A stretch of DNA of 64,000 nucleotides from Candidatus Lambdaproteobacteria bacterium RIFOXYD2_FULL_56_26 (GTDB taxonomy: Bacteria; SAR324; XYD2-FULL-50-16), in contig MFNF01000043.1 in the NCBI GenBank assembly GCA_001783715.1, positions 44,050-108,049 on the forward strand. The letters are read 5' to 3'. Below the pieces are notes generated by a model. It did no database searches, was not told where the DNA came from, and saw only the letters and a list, made by a program, of their open reading frames with translations. Below, in pieces: positions 34,235-43,700 of this stretch. The position numbers were made by a program, and so were the translations under genes. Every line of letters starts with the position of its first letter. Position 1 is the first letter of the stretch.

Positions 34235-35449
34235 CTAGCGGTTAGGCTCGTTTCCCTCTGGTTTAAAGGATAGAGGCAAAAATCTCAAGGCCCAAGGGCC
34301 AAAACAAAGCAGCCAAAAGACCACGGGCAACCAGATCCAAGTCACCAAACCCGGAACCCCATCCATCCCCAATTCCAGGCCCACCCTGGAGAGGGCGGCC
34401 AGTTGGAGAAAGAAAAAACAAAGGTGAGTGAACCCATTGGCCCGGACCGGCTGGCCTGAATGGCCCAGGTAAACCCGGCTGGCCATAGACAGCAACATCC
34501 CGGCCAAAAGGCCGATGGTCAGTGCGTGGAGCCCGGCCAAGCTCAGGTGTTGGTTGTAGCCGCCCAAAAACCGGTCCACCCCCGCCCAAAACCCCAAGCC
34601 TAAACAAACCGGCAGCCAGTACAAGGAGAGGTAAAGGTAACTCAACATCCCTTCTTTTTTTGGCAGCCAGACCTTCCAGCCCCAAAACTGCACCAAGGTC
34701 ACGACCAAAAGCAGGCTGTCACTCAAAATCCACAGCTCTTGGCGGTCGGTCATCTGGCCCAGGGCCTTCAGCAAAAAACCTAGGGTCCACAGGGGCAAAC
34801 TTTGGGGGTAACTTTTGAGCCCCAGGTCGCCCATCCGGCTTTGGGTGAAAAAGGGGACCAACCGGTGGCTGATCGACAAGACTAACAGCGGCCAAAAGCC
34901 GTAAACCCCTAAGGACAAGGCCAACTGGTAGGTTTGAGGGGTTAGGGCCAACTGGTGGGCCAGGGAAAACAGACTCCCCACCACCCCCAAAAACAAGGCA
35001 AACAGCACATATCCAGGTTGCCGTTTTTCAAATCCCTGACCGGCCCGAAACAGCCGCACCAGATGCATCAGCGCCCAAAGCAACCCGGCGAACAGCAAAA
35101 AGGCCCCGATCCGCCCCCAAGGTTCGCCGATCCAAAGCTGGGCAAAATAAAACCCCGAACCCACGGTCAAGGCCCACCAAGGGCCAAGGTAGGCTTGGTT
35201 GAGCTGGTCTAGGGTCCCGGTCCAACGGGGAAAGGCGGTGAACAAAAAACCCAAGGCGGCCATCGGGAAGACCCCATACAGCAGCCCAAACCCGTGGACC
35301 GCCAGGGGGTTGGCCTTGTAGGCCAGCGGCAGGGTCAGCCGGAAGTAAAGGTACCCTCCCCACCACAACAGCGGCAGCACCAGCAAAAGCCCCGCCGTAG
35401 CGAGGTAAAGCCGATGCGGCTGGCCAAAGAGCCTAGCGATTGGGCCCAT
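34235..35449 (-). CDS. nnrS: NnrS family heme/copper membrane protein
   Basis: A 404-residue protein with about twelve transmembrane helices and almost no soluble part. The N terminus (YKANPLAVHGFGLLYGVFPM) and the internal HALTIGLLAGMLLSMASRVY with conserved His match NnrS, a heme- and copper-containing protein linked to nitric oxide stress and denitrification. Six bases separate its start from thrH, and metH follows after 31 bases, so these three genes are probably one operon. NO sensitivity of B12 enzymes would make pairing NnrS with MetH sensible, but this is inference. The start is an ATG. Confidence 0.9.
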   Translation of the reverse strand: MGPIARLFGQPHRLYLATAGLLLVLPLLWWGGYLYFRLTLPLAYKANPLAVHGFGLLYGVFPMAALGFLFTAFPRWTGTLDQLNQAYLGPWWALTVGSGFYFAQLWIGEPWGRIGAFLLFAGLLWALMHLVRLFRAGQGFEKRQPGYVLFALFLGVVGSLFSLAHQLALTPQTYQLALSLGVYGFWPLLVLSISHRLVPFFTQSRMGDLGLKSYPQSLPLWTLGFLLKALGQMTDRQELWILSDSLLLVVTLVQFWGWKVWLPKKEGMLSYLYLSLYWLPVCLGLGFWAGVDRFLGGYNQHLSLAGLHALTIGLLAGMLLSMASRVYLGHSGQPVRANGFTHLCFFFLQLAALSRVGLELGMDGVPGLVTWIWLPVVFWLLCFGPWALRFLPLSFKPEGNEPNR

Positions 35450-35455
35450 GTTCCC

Positions 35456-36076
35456 TCAATAGGGTTCGGGGAGGACTTTGAGCAATTCCTGCCGGAAAGC
35501 ATTGTAGTCCTGGACCACCGGATACTGGGGGTATTGGGCGGCAATGGCGGCTGGAGGGCGAAAGAAGATTCCCTGGTGGGCTTCTTCGAGCATCGAAAGG
35601 TCGTTGAAGGAATCCCCGGCAGCCACGGTTTTAAAATTCAGGTTTTTGAAGGCCTGCACCGCCTTGCGTTTGGGGTCCTTGATCCGCAGGTGGTAATTGG
35701 CGATCTTGCCTTGTCCGTCCAGGCTCAGGCTGTGGCAAAAGATCGTGGGCATCCCCAGCTTGGTCATCAAAGGCTTGGCGAACTCGATGAAGGTGTCCGA
35801 GAGGATCACCACCTGGGAACGCTCCTTGAGCCAGTCCAAAAACTCCAAGGCCCCTTCAAAAGGGTCAAGGGTGGCGATCACCCCTTGGATGTCCTTGAGG
35901 GTCAGGCCGTGTTTTTCGATCACTCCCAAACGAATGCCCATCAGCTTGTCGTAGTCGGTGATGTCTCGGGTGGTGAGTTTCAGTTCTTCGATCCCGGTTT
36001 TTTTGGCGACGTTGATCCAGACCTCAGGGACCAGTACCCCTTCCAAGTCCAAACAGGTTACGAACAAATCCTTCAT
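35456..36076 (-). CDS. thrH: ThrH-type HAD phosphatase (phosphoserine phosphatase/homoserine kinase)
   Basis: A 206-residue HAD protein, the typical ThrH length. Motif I is VTCLDLEGVLVPE (nucleophile and acid Asp), motif II VVILSDTF, motif III Lys in KDPKRKAV, and motif IV AAGDSFNDLSML. ThrH of Pseudomonas transfers phosphate from phosphoserine to homoserine, linking serine and threonine metabolism. The sequence YDKLMGIRLGVIEKHGLTLK matches the ThrH cap. It is the first gene of the nnrS-metH transcript and is divergent from uvrC with 122 bases between the starts. Confidence 0.93.
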   Translation of the reverse strand: MKDLFVTCLDLEGVLVPEVWINVAKKTGIEELKLTTRDITDYDKLMGIRLGVIEKHGLTLKDIQGVIATLDPFEGALEFLDWLKERSQVVILSDTFIEFAKPLMTKLGMPTIFCHSLSLDGQGKIANYHLRIKDPKRKAVQAFKNLNFKTVAAGDSFNDLSMLEEAHQGIFFRPPAAIAAQYPQYPVVQDYNAFRQELLKVLPEPY

Positions 36077-36198
36077 GAGGTGGTAAGATTGGAGGTGGCC
36101 CTTGAGCTAGTGCCTGGGTTCAAGTACTCTCCCCCTTGGGAGACCGGCGAACCACCTTAACCGTTCATTGCTGCACAGACAAGCCCAAAAGCCCCTTG

Positions 36199-38226
36199 AT
36201 GGACCAAACCAGCCTGACCCAAGCGCAACAAAAACTGGAACTCCTGCCCGATGAGCCGGGGGTGTACCGTTTTTTGGACGGCAAGGGAAAGATCATCTAC
36301 ATTGGCAAGGCCAAGAACCTGAAAAAAAGGGTCAAAAGCTACTTTACCCCCCGTGCCGCCGTGGACCCCCGGATTGTGGCACTGGTGCCGATGATCAAAG
36401 ACTTGGCTTGGATCGTCACCAAAAACGAGATTGAGGCCCTGATCCTGGAAAACCAGATGATCAAGACCCACCGGCCCAAGTACAATGTTGAGCTCAAGGA
36501 CGACAAGACCTACCCCTACTTCCGGTTGACCGTTGGAGAACTTTTTCCCCGGTTGTCGTTGGTTCGTAACCCCAAAAAGGACCGGGCCTTGTACTTTGGC
36601 CCCTATGTGGCGGTCCGCACCGCCCGTGAAGCCCTGGCCACGATCAGGAGGTTCTTCCCCTTACGGCAATCCAAAATGGAGCTGGACGGCAGCAAGACCT
36701 ACAAACCTTGCCTCAACTTCCAGCTCAAACGATGCCTCGCCCCCTGTTCGGGCCAAGTGGCGGTGGAGGAGTACGGCAAATTGGTGGAAAAAGTGGTCTG
36801 GCTGCTCAAGGGCAACTATGAGGAACTGCTCAAACAGCTGCAATCAGAGATGCAAAAACGCTCCGAAGCAATGAGGTTTGAAGAAGCCGCGGCCCTACGG
36901 GACCAAATCCGCTCCTTGGAACGGACCTTCACCAAACAGCAGGTTTTGAGCAAAGAACGGATCGACCGGGACATCCTCTCCCTGGTCCGGCAAGGGGGCT
37001 TTGCCGGGGTTGAGGTGCTGTTTGTGAGGGGTGGCATCCTGCTTTCAGACGACTTTTTGTTTTTTAAGGAAGGGGGCCTGTACTCGGACCAGGAACTCCT
37101 CCGGGCGGCCCTGACCAAGCTCTACTTCGCCGGGGAAAAACCTCTGCCCAAAGAGATTTTGCTCCCTGAAGTCAACGACGACATTTTGATCCTGGAAGAA
37201 TACTTCTCCATCCGCCGGGAATCGAAGGTGACGATCCTCAACCCCCAGCGAGGGGACAAGCTCAGGCTCCTGGAAATGGCCACCCGCAACGGGGAGGAGA
37301 ACCTCAAGCAAAGGCTCGCCGGGGCGCAGGCGGAAGAACAGATTTTGGCAGAGGTCCAAAACCACCTGCACCTGACCCGCAGCCCGGTCCGGGCCGAGTG
37401 TTTCGACATCTCCAACCTGATGGGCAAACATTCGGTGGCCAGTATGGTGGTCTTTGAAAACGGCAAGCCCCTCAAGTCGGACTACCGAATTTTTAAGATT
37501 AAAACGGTGGAGGGACCCAACGACTTTGCCAGCATGGAAGAGGTCTTGACCCGTAGGTACGGTAGGCTCTTAGAAGAAGGCGGCGCTTGGCCGGACTTGA
37601 TCATCATCGACGGGGGATTGGGGCAGCTGAACAGCGCCATCCGCATTTTGACCGGCCTCGGGGTCAACCTGGAAACCACCGACCTGATCGGCCTCGCCAA
37701 AGGGCGCTCCGAAAAGGCAAAGGACCAAAAACGAAAGGACCGGGCGGAAGAACGGCCTGGGAGCCTGGAAACCCAAGCAGCACCGGAGCCAAACCGGGAG
37801 GAACAAGAGCGCCGGGACCCAGCCGGGGAAGATTCAGGGGACCTGGAAGCCCAAAGACCTGCCCCCGTGGCCCCAGGGGAAGCGGGGCACAACCCGGAGG
37901 AGGACTTTGAATATGTAGTCAAACCCAACCGGAAAAACCCGATCCCCTTACGGAAAAACAGCAGCCCCCTGTTCTTTTTGCAACGGATCCGGGACGAGGC
38001 CCACCGCTTTGCCATCACTCACCACCGCAAGCTCCGGGGCAAAGCGGCGGTCAAGTCCAGCCTCGAAGACATTCCAGGCATCGGCCCCAAAAAACGGGCC
38101 GCCTTGCTCAAACACTTCGGCAGCCTCCAAGCCCTCGAATCCGCCACCCCCGACCAACTCGCCCAAGTCCCCGGCCTCGGCCCTAAGGATGTGGTGATGC
38201 TGACGGGGTATTTTGAGGCAGGTTGA
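36199..38226 (+). CDS. uvrC: Excinuclease ABC subunit C
   Basis: About 675 residues from the ATG at MDQTSLTQAQQKLE (a TTG 21 codons upstream is less likely). The GIY-YIG nuclease domain (about 15-100) has EPGVYRFLDGKGKIIYIGKA. The UVR domain is near residues 225-260 (EEAAALRDQIRSLE), followed by the RNase-H-like nuclease with CFDISNLMG and LIIIDGGLGQLN. Two helix-hairpin-helix motifs end the protein (IPGIGPKKRAALL, VPGLGPKDV). UvrC makes both incisions in nucleotide excision repair. A charged insert of about 65 residues (roughly 37711-37905) interrupts the region after GLAKGR, making it longer than the usual ~610. It overlaps the convergent KAP gene by 44 bases. Confidence 0.96.
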   Translation: MDQTSLTQAQQKLELLPDEPGVYRFLDGKGKIIYIGKAKNLKKRVKSYFTPRAAVDPRIVALVPMIKDLAWIVTKNEIEALILENQMIKTHRPKYNVELKDDKTYPYFRLTVGELFPRLSLVRNPKKDRALYFGPYVAVRTAREALATIRRFFPLRQSKMELDGSKTYKPCLNFQLKRCLAPCSGQVAVEEYGKLVEKVVWLLKGNYEELLKQLQSEMQKRSEAMRFEEAAALRDQIRSLERTFTKQQVLSKERIDRDILSLVRQGGFAGVEVLFVRGGILLSDDFLFFKEGGLYSDQELLRAALTKLYFAGEKPLPKEILLPEVNDDILILEEYFSIRRESKVTILNPQRGDKLRLLEMATRNGEENLKQRLAGAQAEEQILAEVQNHLHLTRSPVRAECFDISNLMGKHSVASMVVFENGKPLKSDYRIFKIKTVEGPNDFASMEEVLTRRYGRLLEEGGAWPDLIIIDGGLGQLNSAIRILTGLGVNLETTDLIGLAKGRSEKAKDQKRKDRAEERPGSLETQAAPEPNREEQERRDPAGEDSGDLEAQRPAPVAPGEAGHNPEEDFEYVVKPNRKNPIPLRKNSSPLFFLQRIRDEAHRFAITHHRKLRGKAAVKSSLEDIPGIGPKKRAALLKHFGSLQALESATPDQLAQVPGLGPKDVVMLTGYFEAG

Positions 38227-40351
38227 GTTGCTTTTGTCCGGCCCGGTCCACATAGTCCTGCAACAAAACATAGTCCGGTGCGGTAGGTTCGTGGGAGTCG
38301 AGGTAGGCTTGGGCTCTCTCCAAAAAGACGGCTGGGGGGACAAAACTTTCTAACTTTCCATCCTCTATTTGCCTTGTACCAAATCTGTCAGTGCGGTCGA
38401 AAATTGGCTGTCCAAGTGAACAGTTGGCGATCAGGCTTAAGCCCACTTCCGTTTGGACTGTTTTAAGACAATACTCTCGAAGCTTGTCCTGCTCTTGGTC
38501 ATCACCCCACTTTGCCCAAGACCAAATCAAAACTTGAGCTCCAAAATCGGTAGGGAACCCATCCGATTGGGCAAGTTCACTGATTTTTTGTATGGCAATT
38601 CGCTTTATTTCTTTTAGAGCCGATGGGCTCAAGGTCCGTTCCTCAACAGGCCGGTTGCTGGCCTCTTTTTCTTCTAAAGCAAAATCTCTAGTTAAGCTGA
38701 TCAAGAGGCTCAGCTCGACCTTGGCACTGTTTATCGACCGCAGCAAAAGGTCTGACCGAGACTTTTGGTCCTTTTCTCTTTTTAACAAACCCAAAACCAA
38801 CCGATCACCGCTAGAGTAGGTCCAGCCTTCATCAAAGCGGGTTGGGAACAGGGTTTCACTGGCTTTTAAAAAAGCCTTTAACAAGGGTTCAACCGATTCC
38901 ATCGGGAGTTGGTCCACAAAGTCCAAAAGAAAGTTCGGGAAATCCGTATATCTTTGTGGCGCTACCAACTGGAGCATTCGTTCGGTAATACCCTCCCAGT
39001 CTTTTCCGTCCTCCAAAATGCGGGACACAAGACCGCTGGTCAGCTGCCCTGGGGAGAGCGACAGGTTAAAATATGCGTTAAAATGCTCTGGAGCACTGAT
39101 TCGGTTGTTTTGGATGGCCTCTTTTCGCCTACTGCTTATGTCTTGAAAACTATAGTCAGAACTGATGCGCGGGAAAAGTTCTGCTAAGGAAAAGTAGTTG
39201 GTTTCTTTTCTAAAATTACTTCCCAATAAGTCAATTAGGTTGGTTTGATACCGTGTTGTCTCAGGCTCAACCTCATTATACGAAAGCTGTGTTTCCCATT
39301 CCCCACGTACTGGCTCCCAAAACAGTTCTGGATGTTCCTGAATCTTGGCATGTACTTCCGGGACGAGGATTTCCAGCGCCAAAATCCCAATCAGGTCCAA
39401 CAGGTCCACTTCCTCCCTGAGGGCACCCAAGGCAAAGTCCAGCCGGTTGAGCAACTTGATGGGACCCCGGAGGGTCTTAAACTGCCGGTCCAGTTGCAGA
39501 CTGTCGTAGCTATCAAATCGCTCTGTTTGCCAAAGTTTCTCCAAATCGATCTGGTGGCTCTTGCAGGTGGCTTGTAGTCCATCACGGAGGAATTTGTCGA
39601 TTTGCACCCTGCCGAGTGCGGGCAAGGGGAAGGGCATCTGGATGATTTTGTCCAGGTATCCTTTGCCAAATCCTGGCTGAGAACTCTCCAAGGCCTGTTC
39701 AATCACTTCACGGTCAAACCCAAGGACATAAACGGTATTGGGAAAGTCGGCCAGGGATTTGACCAACTGGAACATCTGGTTGATCTCGGTGAAGTTCAAC
39801 CGGTCCAGCTCATCAATAAAAATGACCAGCTTGAGTTTGTTGTCTCGGATAGCCGAAGCGATTCCTGCTTTGGCCGCTTCGACCGACAGAGGCTCTTGTG
39901 CACCAAACGCTTTGGAGAGGCCCTTTATGCCACTGATGGCCAGCTTGACCAACGAATGAGACTCTCCCAGGGGCTTAACCGCAACACTCAATGCTTCTAA
40001 CAGCTTGGCAATTTTTTGGTTAGACTCGCCCTCTCCCTGTTTTAACACTCCTGCCCGAAAGGCCCGGAAAAACTGTTCGATCAGTTGGTCTTGGTTGGCA
40101 TAGTGCCAAGGTTGGAACTCCAAGAGGGCCAGCTTTTTCCCGTCTTTCTCAAAGGCTTCTTTCTTTTCTTTCAGACTGCCTTTGAGCAGATTCAAAAAAG
40201 AGCTTTTCCCGGTCCCCCAAGCGCCGGTGACCCCTACCACCAGACTGGCCCCTTCTCCTGCCGCCAAAACCGCTGCAGCCAGTCGCTCGGCCAAGGGAGC
40301 TCGGTCCAAAAGATCTTCTTTTGGTTCTTTGATTGCTTCATCAATCCGCAT
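38183..40351 (-). CDS. KAP-family P-loop NTPase
   Basis: A 722-residue protein of the KAP NTPase family: Walker A GAWGTGKS (43-50), the family block ALLEFQPWHYANQDQLIEQF, and Walker B LVIFIDELDRL (about 174-184). I see no clear transmembrane insert. The C-terminal 380 residues are helical and unassigned. The DNA of its middle and C-terminal part is richer in A/T and uses codons (TCT, AAT, TTT) rarer in the neighbouring genes, hinting at later arrival. KAP proteins occur on membranes and in mobile or defence-associated loci, but no defence partner is adjacent. It overlaps the uvrC end by 44 bases. Confidence 0.85.
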   Translation of the reverse strand: MRIDEAIKEPKEDLLDRAPLAERLAAAVLAAGEGASLVVGVTGAWGTGKSSFLNLLKGSLKEKKEAFEKDGKKLALLEFQPWHYANQDQLIEQFFRAFRAGVLKQGEGESNQKIAKLLEALSVAVKPLGESHSLVKLAISGIKGLSKAFGAQEPLSVEAAKAGIASAIRDNKLKLVIFIDELDRLNFTEINQMFQLVKSLADFPNTVYVLGFDREVIEQALESSQPGFGKGYLDKIIQMPFPLPALGRVQIDKFLRDGLQATCKSHQIDLEKLWQTERFDSYDSLQLDRQFKTLRGPIKLLNRLDFALGALREEVDLLDLIGILALEILVPEVHAKIQEHPELFWEPVRGEWETQLSYNEVEPETTRYQTNLIDLLGSNFRKETNYFSLAELFPRISSDYSFQDISSRRKEAIQNNRISAPEHFNAYFNLSLSPGQLTSGLVSRILEDGKDWEGITERMLQLVAPQRYTDFPNFLLDFVDQLPMESVEPLLKAFLKASETLFPTRFDEGWTYSSGDRLVLGLLKREKDQKSRSDLLLRSINSAKVELSLLISLTRDFALEEKEASNRPVEERTLSPSALKEIKRIAIQKISELAQSDGFPTDFGAQVLIWSWAKWGDDQEQDKLREYCLKTVQTEVGLSLIANCSLGQPIFDRTDRFGTRQIEDGKLESFVPPAVFLERAQAYLDSHEPTAPDYVLLQDYVDRAGQKQLNLPQNTPSASPHP

Positions 40352-40518
40352 AGTTCCTCATAGGCAGAAAATTGGAATCTTGAAAAATCGCCCACACCAA
40401 GCAGGCTTTCCGCAAGATACCAAAGAATCGGCACTAAGGTCTAGGAGGAACCTTGGATAAAACAAGGGAGGCAAACGAGAGGGAAAATCAAACCGGGGAA
40501 ACGAAGGCCTAAAAAAGC

Positions 40519-41247
40519 CTACTCCTCCCCCATCAGCCCCCGCAGCATACCAATGGCTTTGGTGCGCAGTTGGCTGACTCTAGATTCGGTGAGGTCGAGG
40601 ACGGCGCCGATTTCCTTGAGGTTCAGCTCTTCGTTGTAGTACAAAGACAGCACCATCTGCTCCTTCTCGGGCAGCTTCATGATGGCGGCGGCGAGGCGCT
40701 CTTGGGCTTCGTTGCCCAACAGGGATTGGGAGGGGTCTTGGGCATCCGGGTCGCTGACCGTGTCCAGGATGTCCATGTCGTCGTCATCGGTGTGGGGCGA
40801 GAGACCTTCCAAGGAAAGCAGGGGAATGGGCCGAGCCTTTTCCAAAAACTCTGGCAGCTCCTTGGGCGGCATTTCCAAGGCTTCGGCCAGTTGTTTGTCG
40901 TTGGGGTGGTCGATGTTTTTGGCCCTCAGGCTGGTGAAGGCCCTTTCGAGCTTGGAGGAGTTGTCCCGGACCGACCGGGGAATCCAGTCCACCGAGCGGA
41001 GGTCATCAAGCATCGCCCCTTTGATCCGGTGTTCGGCGTAGGTCTTAAACTGGTTGCCTTGGGTAGGGTCAAACTTCTCAGCGGCTTCCAAAAGTCCGAT
41101 CATCCCCGCCTGGATCAAGTCGTCCCGCTGGACCCCTTCGGGCAGGCGGGCGGCCAAGCGGTTGGCGATGTGCTTGACCAGGGGTGCATATTGCAGCACC
41201 ACCTCTTCTTTGCTGGGCTTCGCTTGTTGGAGGTATGGGTTTAACAT
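40519..41247 (-). CDS. fliA: Flagellar sigma factor FliA (sigma-28)
   Basis: 242 residues from the ATG at MLNPYLQQAKPSKEE; the frame extends 21 codons upstream without a family match. Region 2 has LVKHIANRLAARLPEGVQRD and DLIQAGMIGLLEAAEKFDPT. Region 3 follows, and region 4 has VLSLYYNEELNLKEIGAVLD and SRVSQLRTKAI. The sequence matches FliA/WhiG rather than RpoD or RpoH. It should direct transcription of late flagellar and chemotaxis genes. flhF, flhG and an MCP lie upstream on the same strand, with a hybrid kinase gene between. No anti-sigma factor flgM is seen here. Confidence 0.95.
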   Translation of the reverse strand: MLNPYLQQAKPSKEEVVLQYAPLVKHIANRLAARLPEGVQRDDLIQAGMIGLLEAAEKFDPTQGNQFKTYAEHRIKGAMLDDLRSVDWIPRSVRDNSSKLERAFTSLRAKNIDHPNDKQLAEALEMPPKELPEFLEKARPIPLLSLEGLSPHTDDDDMDILDTVSDPDAQDPSQSLLGNEAQERLAAAIMKLPEKEQMVLSLYYNEELNLKEIGAVLDLTESRVSQLRTKAIGMLRGLMGEE

Positions 41248-41337
41248 CGCTGTTTGTCGCCTTTGTTCCCGGTTCCAAGGGAATGGGTTTTTGTTTCCTC
41301 TGAAAAGCAAGGGCCGTGCCCATTCGGTAAGGGCCTA

Positions 41338-43608
41338 TTAGGACAGGTGACGACGCAGTACCTCGTAGAGGGCTTGGGCGTTCACCGGTTTGGAGAGGTA
41401 GTCGTTGACCCCAGCAGTGAAGGCTTCTTTTTTGCCATCGACCAAGGAATTGGCGGTCAGGGCGACAATGGGGATTTGGGGGTTGAGCGCCTGGGAAGCA
41501 CCACTCCTGACCAGCTTGATCGCCGAAAGCCCATCTAAAACCGGCATTTGCAGGTCCATCAGTACCAGATCAAAGGGCTTTTGCTGGAGCAGGATCACCG
41601 CTTCTTGACCGTTGACCGCCTCTTGGACCGAGGCCTGGGTTTTCTCCAAGACTTTTTGCATCACCTTGCGGTTGACTTGGTTGTCTTCGACCAACAAGAG
41701 CCGTTTGCCCAAAAGGTTGGGCGGTTCCAAGGGTTGCGGCAGCTCGGGAGCAGAGGCGGCGGGCAAGGGCAGGGTGAGGACAAAACGGCTGCCTTGGCCC
41801 AGGGCGCTGGTTAAGGTCAGCTCGCCGCCCATCAACCGGGCCAACCGTTGGGCCAAGGTCAGGCCCAACCCCACCCCTCCTTGGGCCTTGGTGGCCGAGC
41901 GGTCCACCTGGGCGAAGGGAGCCAGGATCAAGGCCTGCTGTTCCTTGTTGATCCCGATTCCCGTATCGGCGACCTCCAGGGAGATCAACCCGGAGTCCTG
42001 GGTTTGGGCGGTCAATTTGATCCCCCCGGCTTTGGTGAACTTGAGTGCGTTGGCCAGCAGACAGCCCAGGGCCTGGACCAACCGGTTTTTGTCCCCCCTG
42101 ACCCAAACGGGAAGCTTGGGGTCAAGGCTCAGGGTCAGCAACAGTCCCTTGGCCTCTGCCTCGATCCCGTACAGGTCCTTGAGGTTGTTGAGAGTTTTTG
42201 CCAAATCGAAGTTTTCGGGCCGGAGCACCATCTGGCCTTGTTCCAATTGGGTAAAGTCCAGCAGTTCATCAATCACTGCCATCAGGCCTTGGGCCGACTG
42301 GGTCAGCAGAGCCAGACTGGACCTTTGCTCCCGGTCCAGCTCGGTCTCCTTAAGCCACAAGGAAAGGCCCAAAATCCCGTTCATCGGGGTGCGCAGTTCG
42401 TGGCTGAGGTTCGACAAAAACAGGCTCTTGCTCTGGTTGGCCCGTTCGGCATCCAGTTTGGCGCTTTCCAGGTTGCGTTCGGTCTTGCGCCGCCGGTTGA
42501 TCTCCCGTTTGAGCCGCAAGGTGACCAGAAAGTTTTTCCAAGCAAAACCCAAGACCAGCAAAAGCACCATCAGGCCCAAGACCAATTGCCACCGGTAGGT
42601 CTGGGCAAAGGCCCGCAACGAGACTTCCCCGGACTGCCGGTAGGGGCCCAGTTGGAGCTTTTTGAGCAACCGGTGGACCTCCTGGTAGTTTTGGGCCGGG
42701 AGCCAACCGGAGACCTCGGGACCCAAGGATCCCGGCGCTTGGGTTTCTTGGGTCAACAGGGCCACCAAAATCCGTTTGGCCAGCGGCATCGGCAGCCGGG
42801 GCAGTTTGGCCAAGGGCCATTCGGAATACAAGGGGGAAGACAAAAGGTAAGGGAAACCAGCGGACTTTTGGGGATTTAAGACCACTACCTGTTCCAACCT
42901 GATTCGGCCTTGTTGGGCCATCTTCTCCAGCACCCCGGTGCGGACGATTCCGGCATCGGCGGAGCCGCTGAGCACGGCGGTCACCACCAGATCCTGGGGC
43001 ATGCCGGTAAACCGAAGGCCGCCCAGGTCCTGGGCCGGATCCAGTTCCTGGTCCACCAACAGCTCCAACCCGGCCAGATAGCCGCCCAAAGATTCGGGAC
43101 TAGCGGCGACCAAGAGGCGGCCCTTCAGCTCCTCTAGGGACTTGATCTTGGTGGCTTTGGCGGTAAAAATCACGGCCCCGAACTGGCCCAAGGGGGCCCC
43201 TGCTTCCTGCCGTTGCAAGGTGGCGATCCGAGAGGCCCCAGACTGGACTTCCAACGAAATGTAGTGGGCCGGGTTGGTCAAGACCAAGTCCAAAACCCCG
43301 GAACGGCAGCCTTCCTCAAGCTCGGCGGCAGACAGCGGCCAGATCTTGAACCGGTATTCCGGCAGTGCCTGGGAGAGGTAAAGGGCGGTTTTCTCCCACT
43401 GGGCCAGGGTTTCGGCCTTGGACCGGTAGGACAGCACCCCAATGGCCACCTGCTCCGCCCCTTGGGCCACCGACACCCAGGGAAAGCCCCAGAGGCAGAG
43501 CAGCAGCAGGCCTACCAGTCGCAACTGGGGGGGATCGGTTTTTAACCTTGGGGCTAGGGACATCCGTCCATCCGGGTGCAGAGGTTGGGCTCGGTTTGGG
43601 CCGGTCAA
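41338..43608 (-). CDS. Hybrid histidine kinase with phosphonate-binding-like sensor
   Basis: A 756-residue hybrid kinase. After a signal peptide (LRLVGLLLLCLWGFPWVS) comes a periplasmic PhnD-like substrate-binding domain (about residues 50-310, with IGVLSYRSKAETLAQWEKTA and LVLTNPAHYI). A transmembrane helix (about 342-362) leads to HisKA (LSNLSHELRTPMNGILGL), HATPase (GGVGLGLTLAQRL) and a C-terminal receiver with VEDN, DLVLMDLQMP and YLSKP. The ligand may be a phosphonate-like or other small anion. The start could also be the second Met at 43563. It lies between fliA and the hydroxylase gene; a link to motility control is unproven. Confidence 0.92.
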   Translation of the reverse strand: MTGPNRAQPLHPDGRMSLAPRLKTDPPQLRLVGLLLLCLWGFPWVSVAQGAEQVAIGVLSYRSKAETLAQWEKTALYLSQALPEYRFKIWPLSAAELEEGCRSGVLDLVLTNPAHYISLEVQSGASRIATLQRQEAGAPLGQFGAVIFTAKATKIKSLEELKGRLLVAASPESLGGYLAGLELLVDQELDPAQDLGGLRFTGMPQDLVVTAVLSGSADAGIVRTGVLEKMAQQGRIRLEQVVVLNPQKSAGFPYLLSSPLYSEWPLAKLPRLPMPLAKRILVALLTQETQAPGSLGPEVSGWLPAQNYQEVHRLLKKLQLGPYRQSGEVSLRAFAQTYRWQLVLGLMVLLLVLGFAWKNFLVTLRLKREINRRRKTERNLESAKLDAERANQSKSLFLSNLSHELRTPMNGILGLSLWLKETELDREQRSSLALLTQSAQGLMAVIDELLDFTQLEQGQMVLRPENFDLAKTLNNLKDLYGIEAEAKGLLLTLSLDPKLPVWVRGDKNRLVQALGCLLANALKFTKAGGIKLTAQTQDSGLISLEVADTGIGINKEQQALILAPFAQVDRSATKAQGGVGLGLTLAQRLARLMGGELTLTSALGQGSRFVLTLPLPAASAPELPQPLEPPNLLGKRLLLVEDNQVNRKVMQKVLEKTQASVQEAVNGQEAVILLQQKPFDLVLMDLQMPVLDGLSAIKLVRSGASQALNPQIPIVALTANSLVDGKKEAFTAGVNDYLSKPVNAQALYEVLRRHLS

Positions 43609-43700
43609 AGGGACCGGGAAAAAGTGTTTTTACTGGCTGCAAAAGGAAGCGGTTTGCTGTACCCTGACTTCGTTCCTTTTTGTCCGTTTTGGGGAAAACG

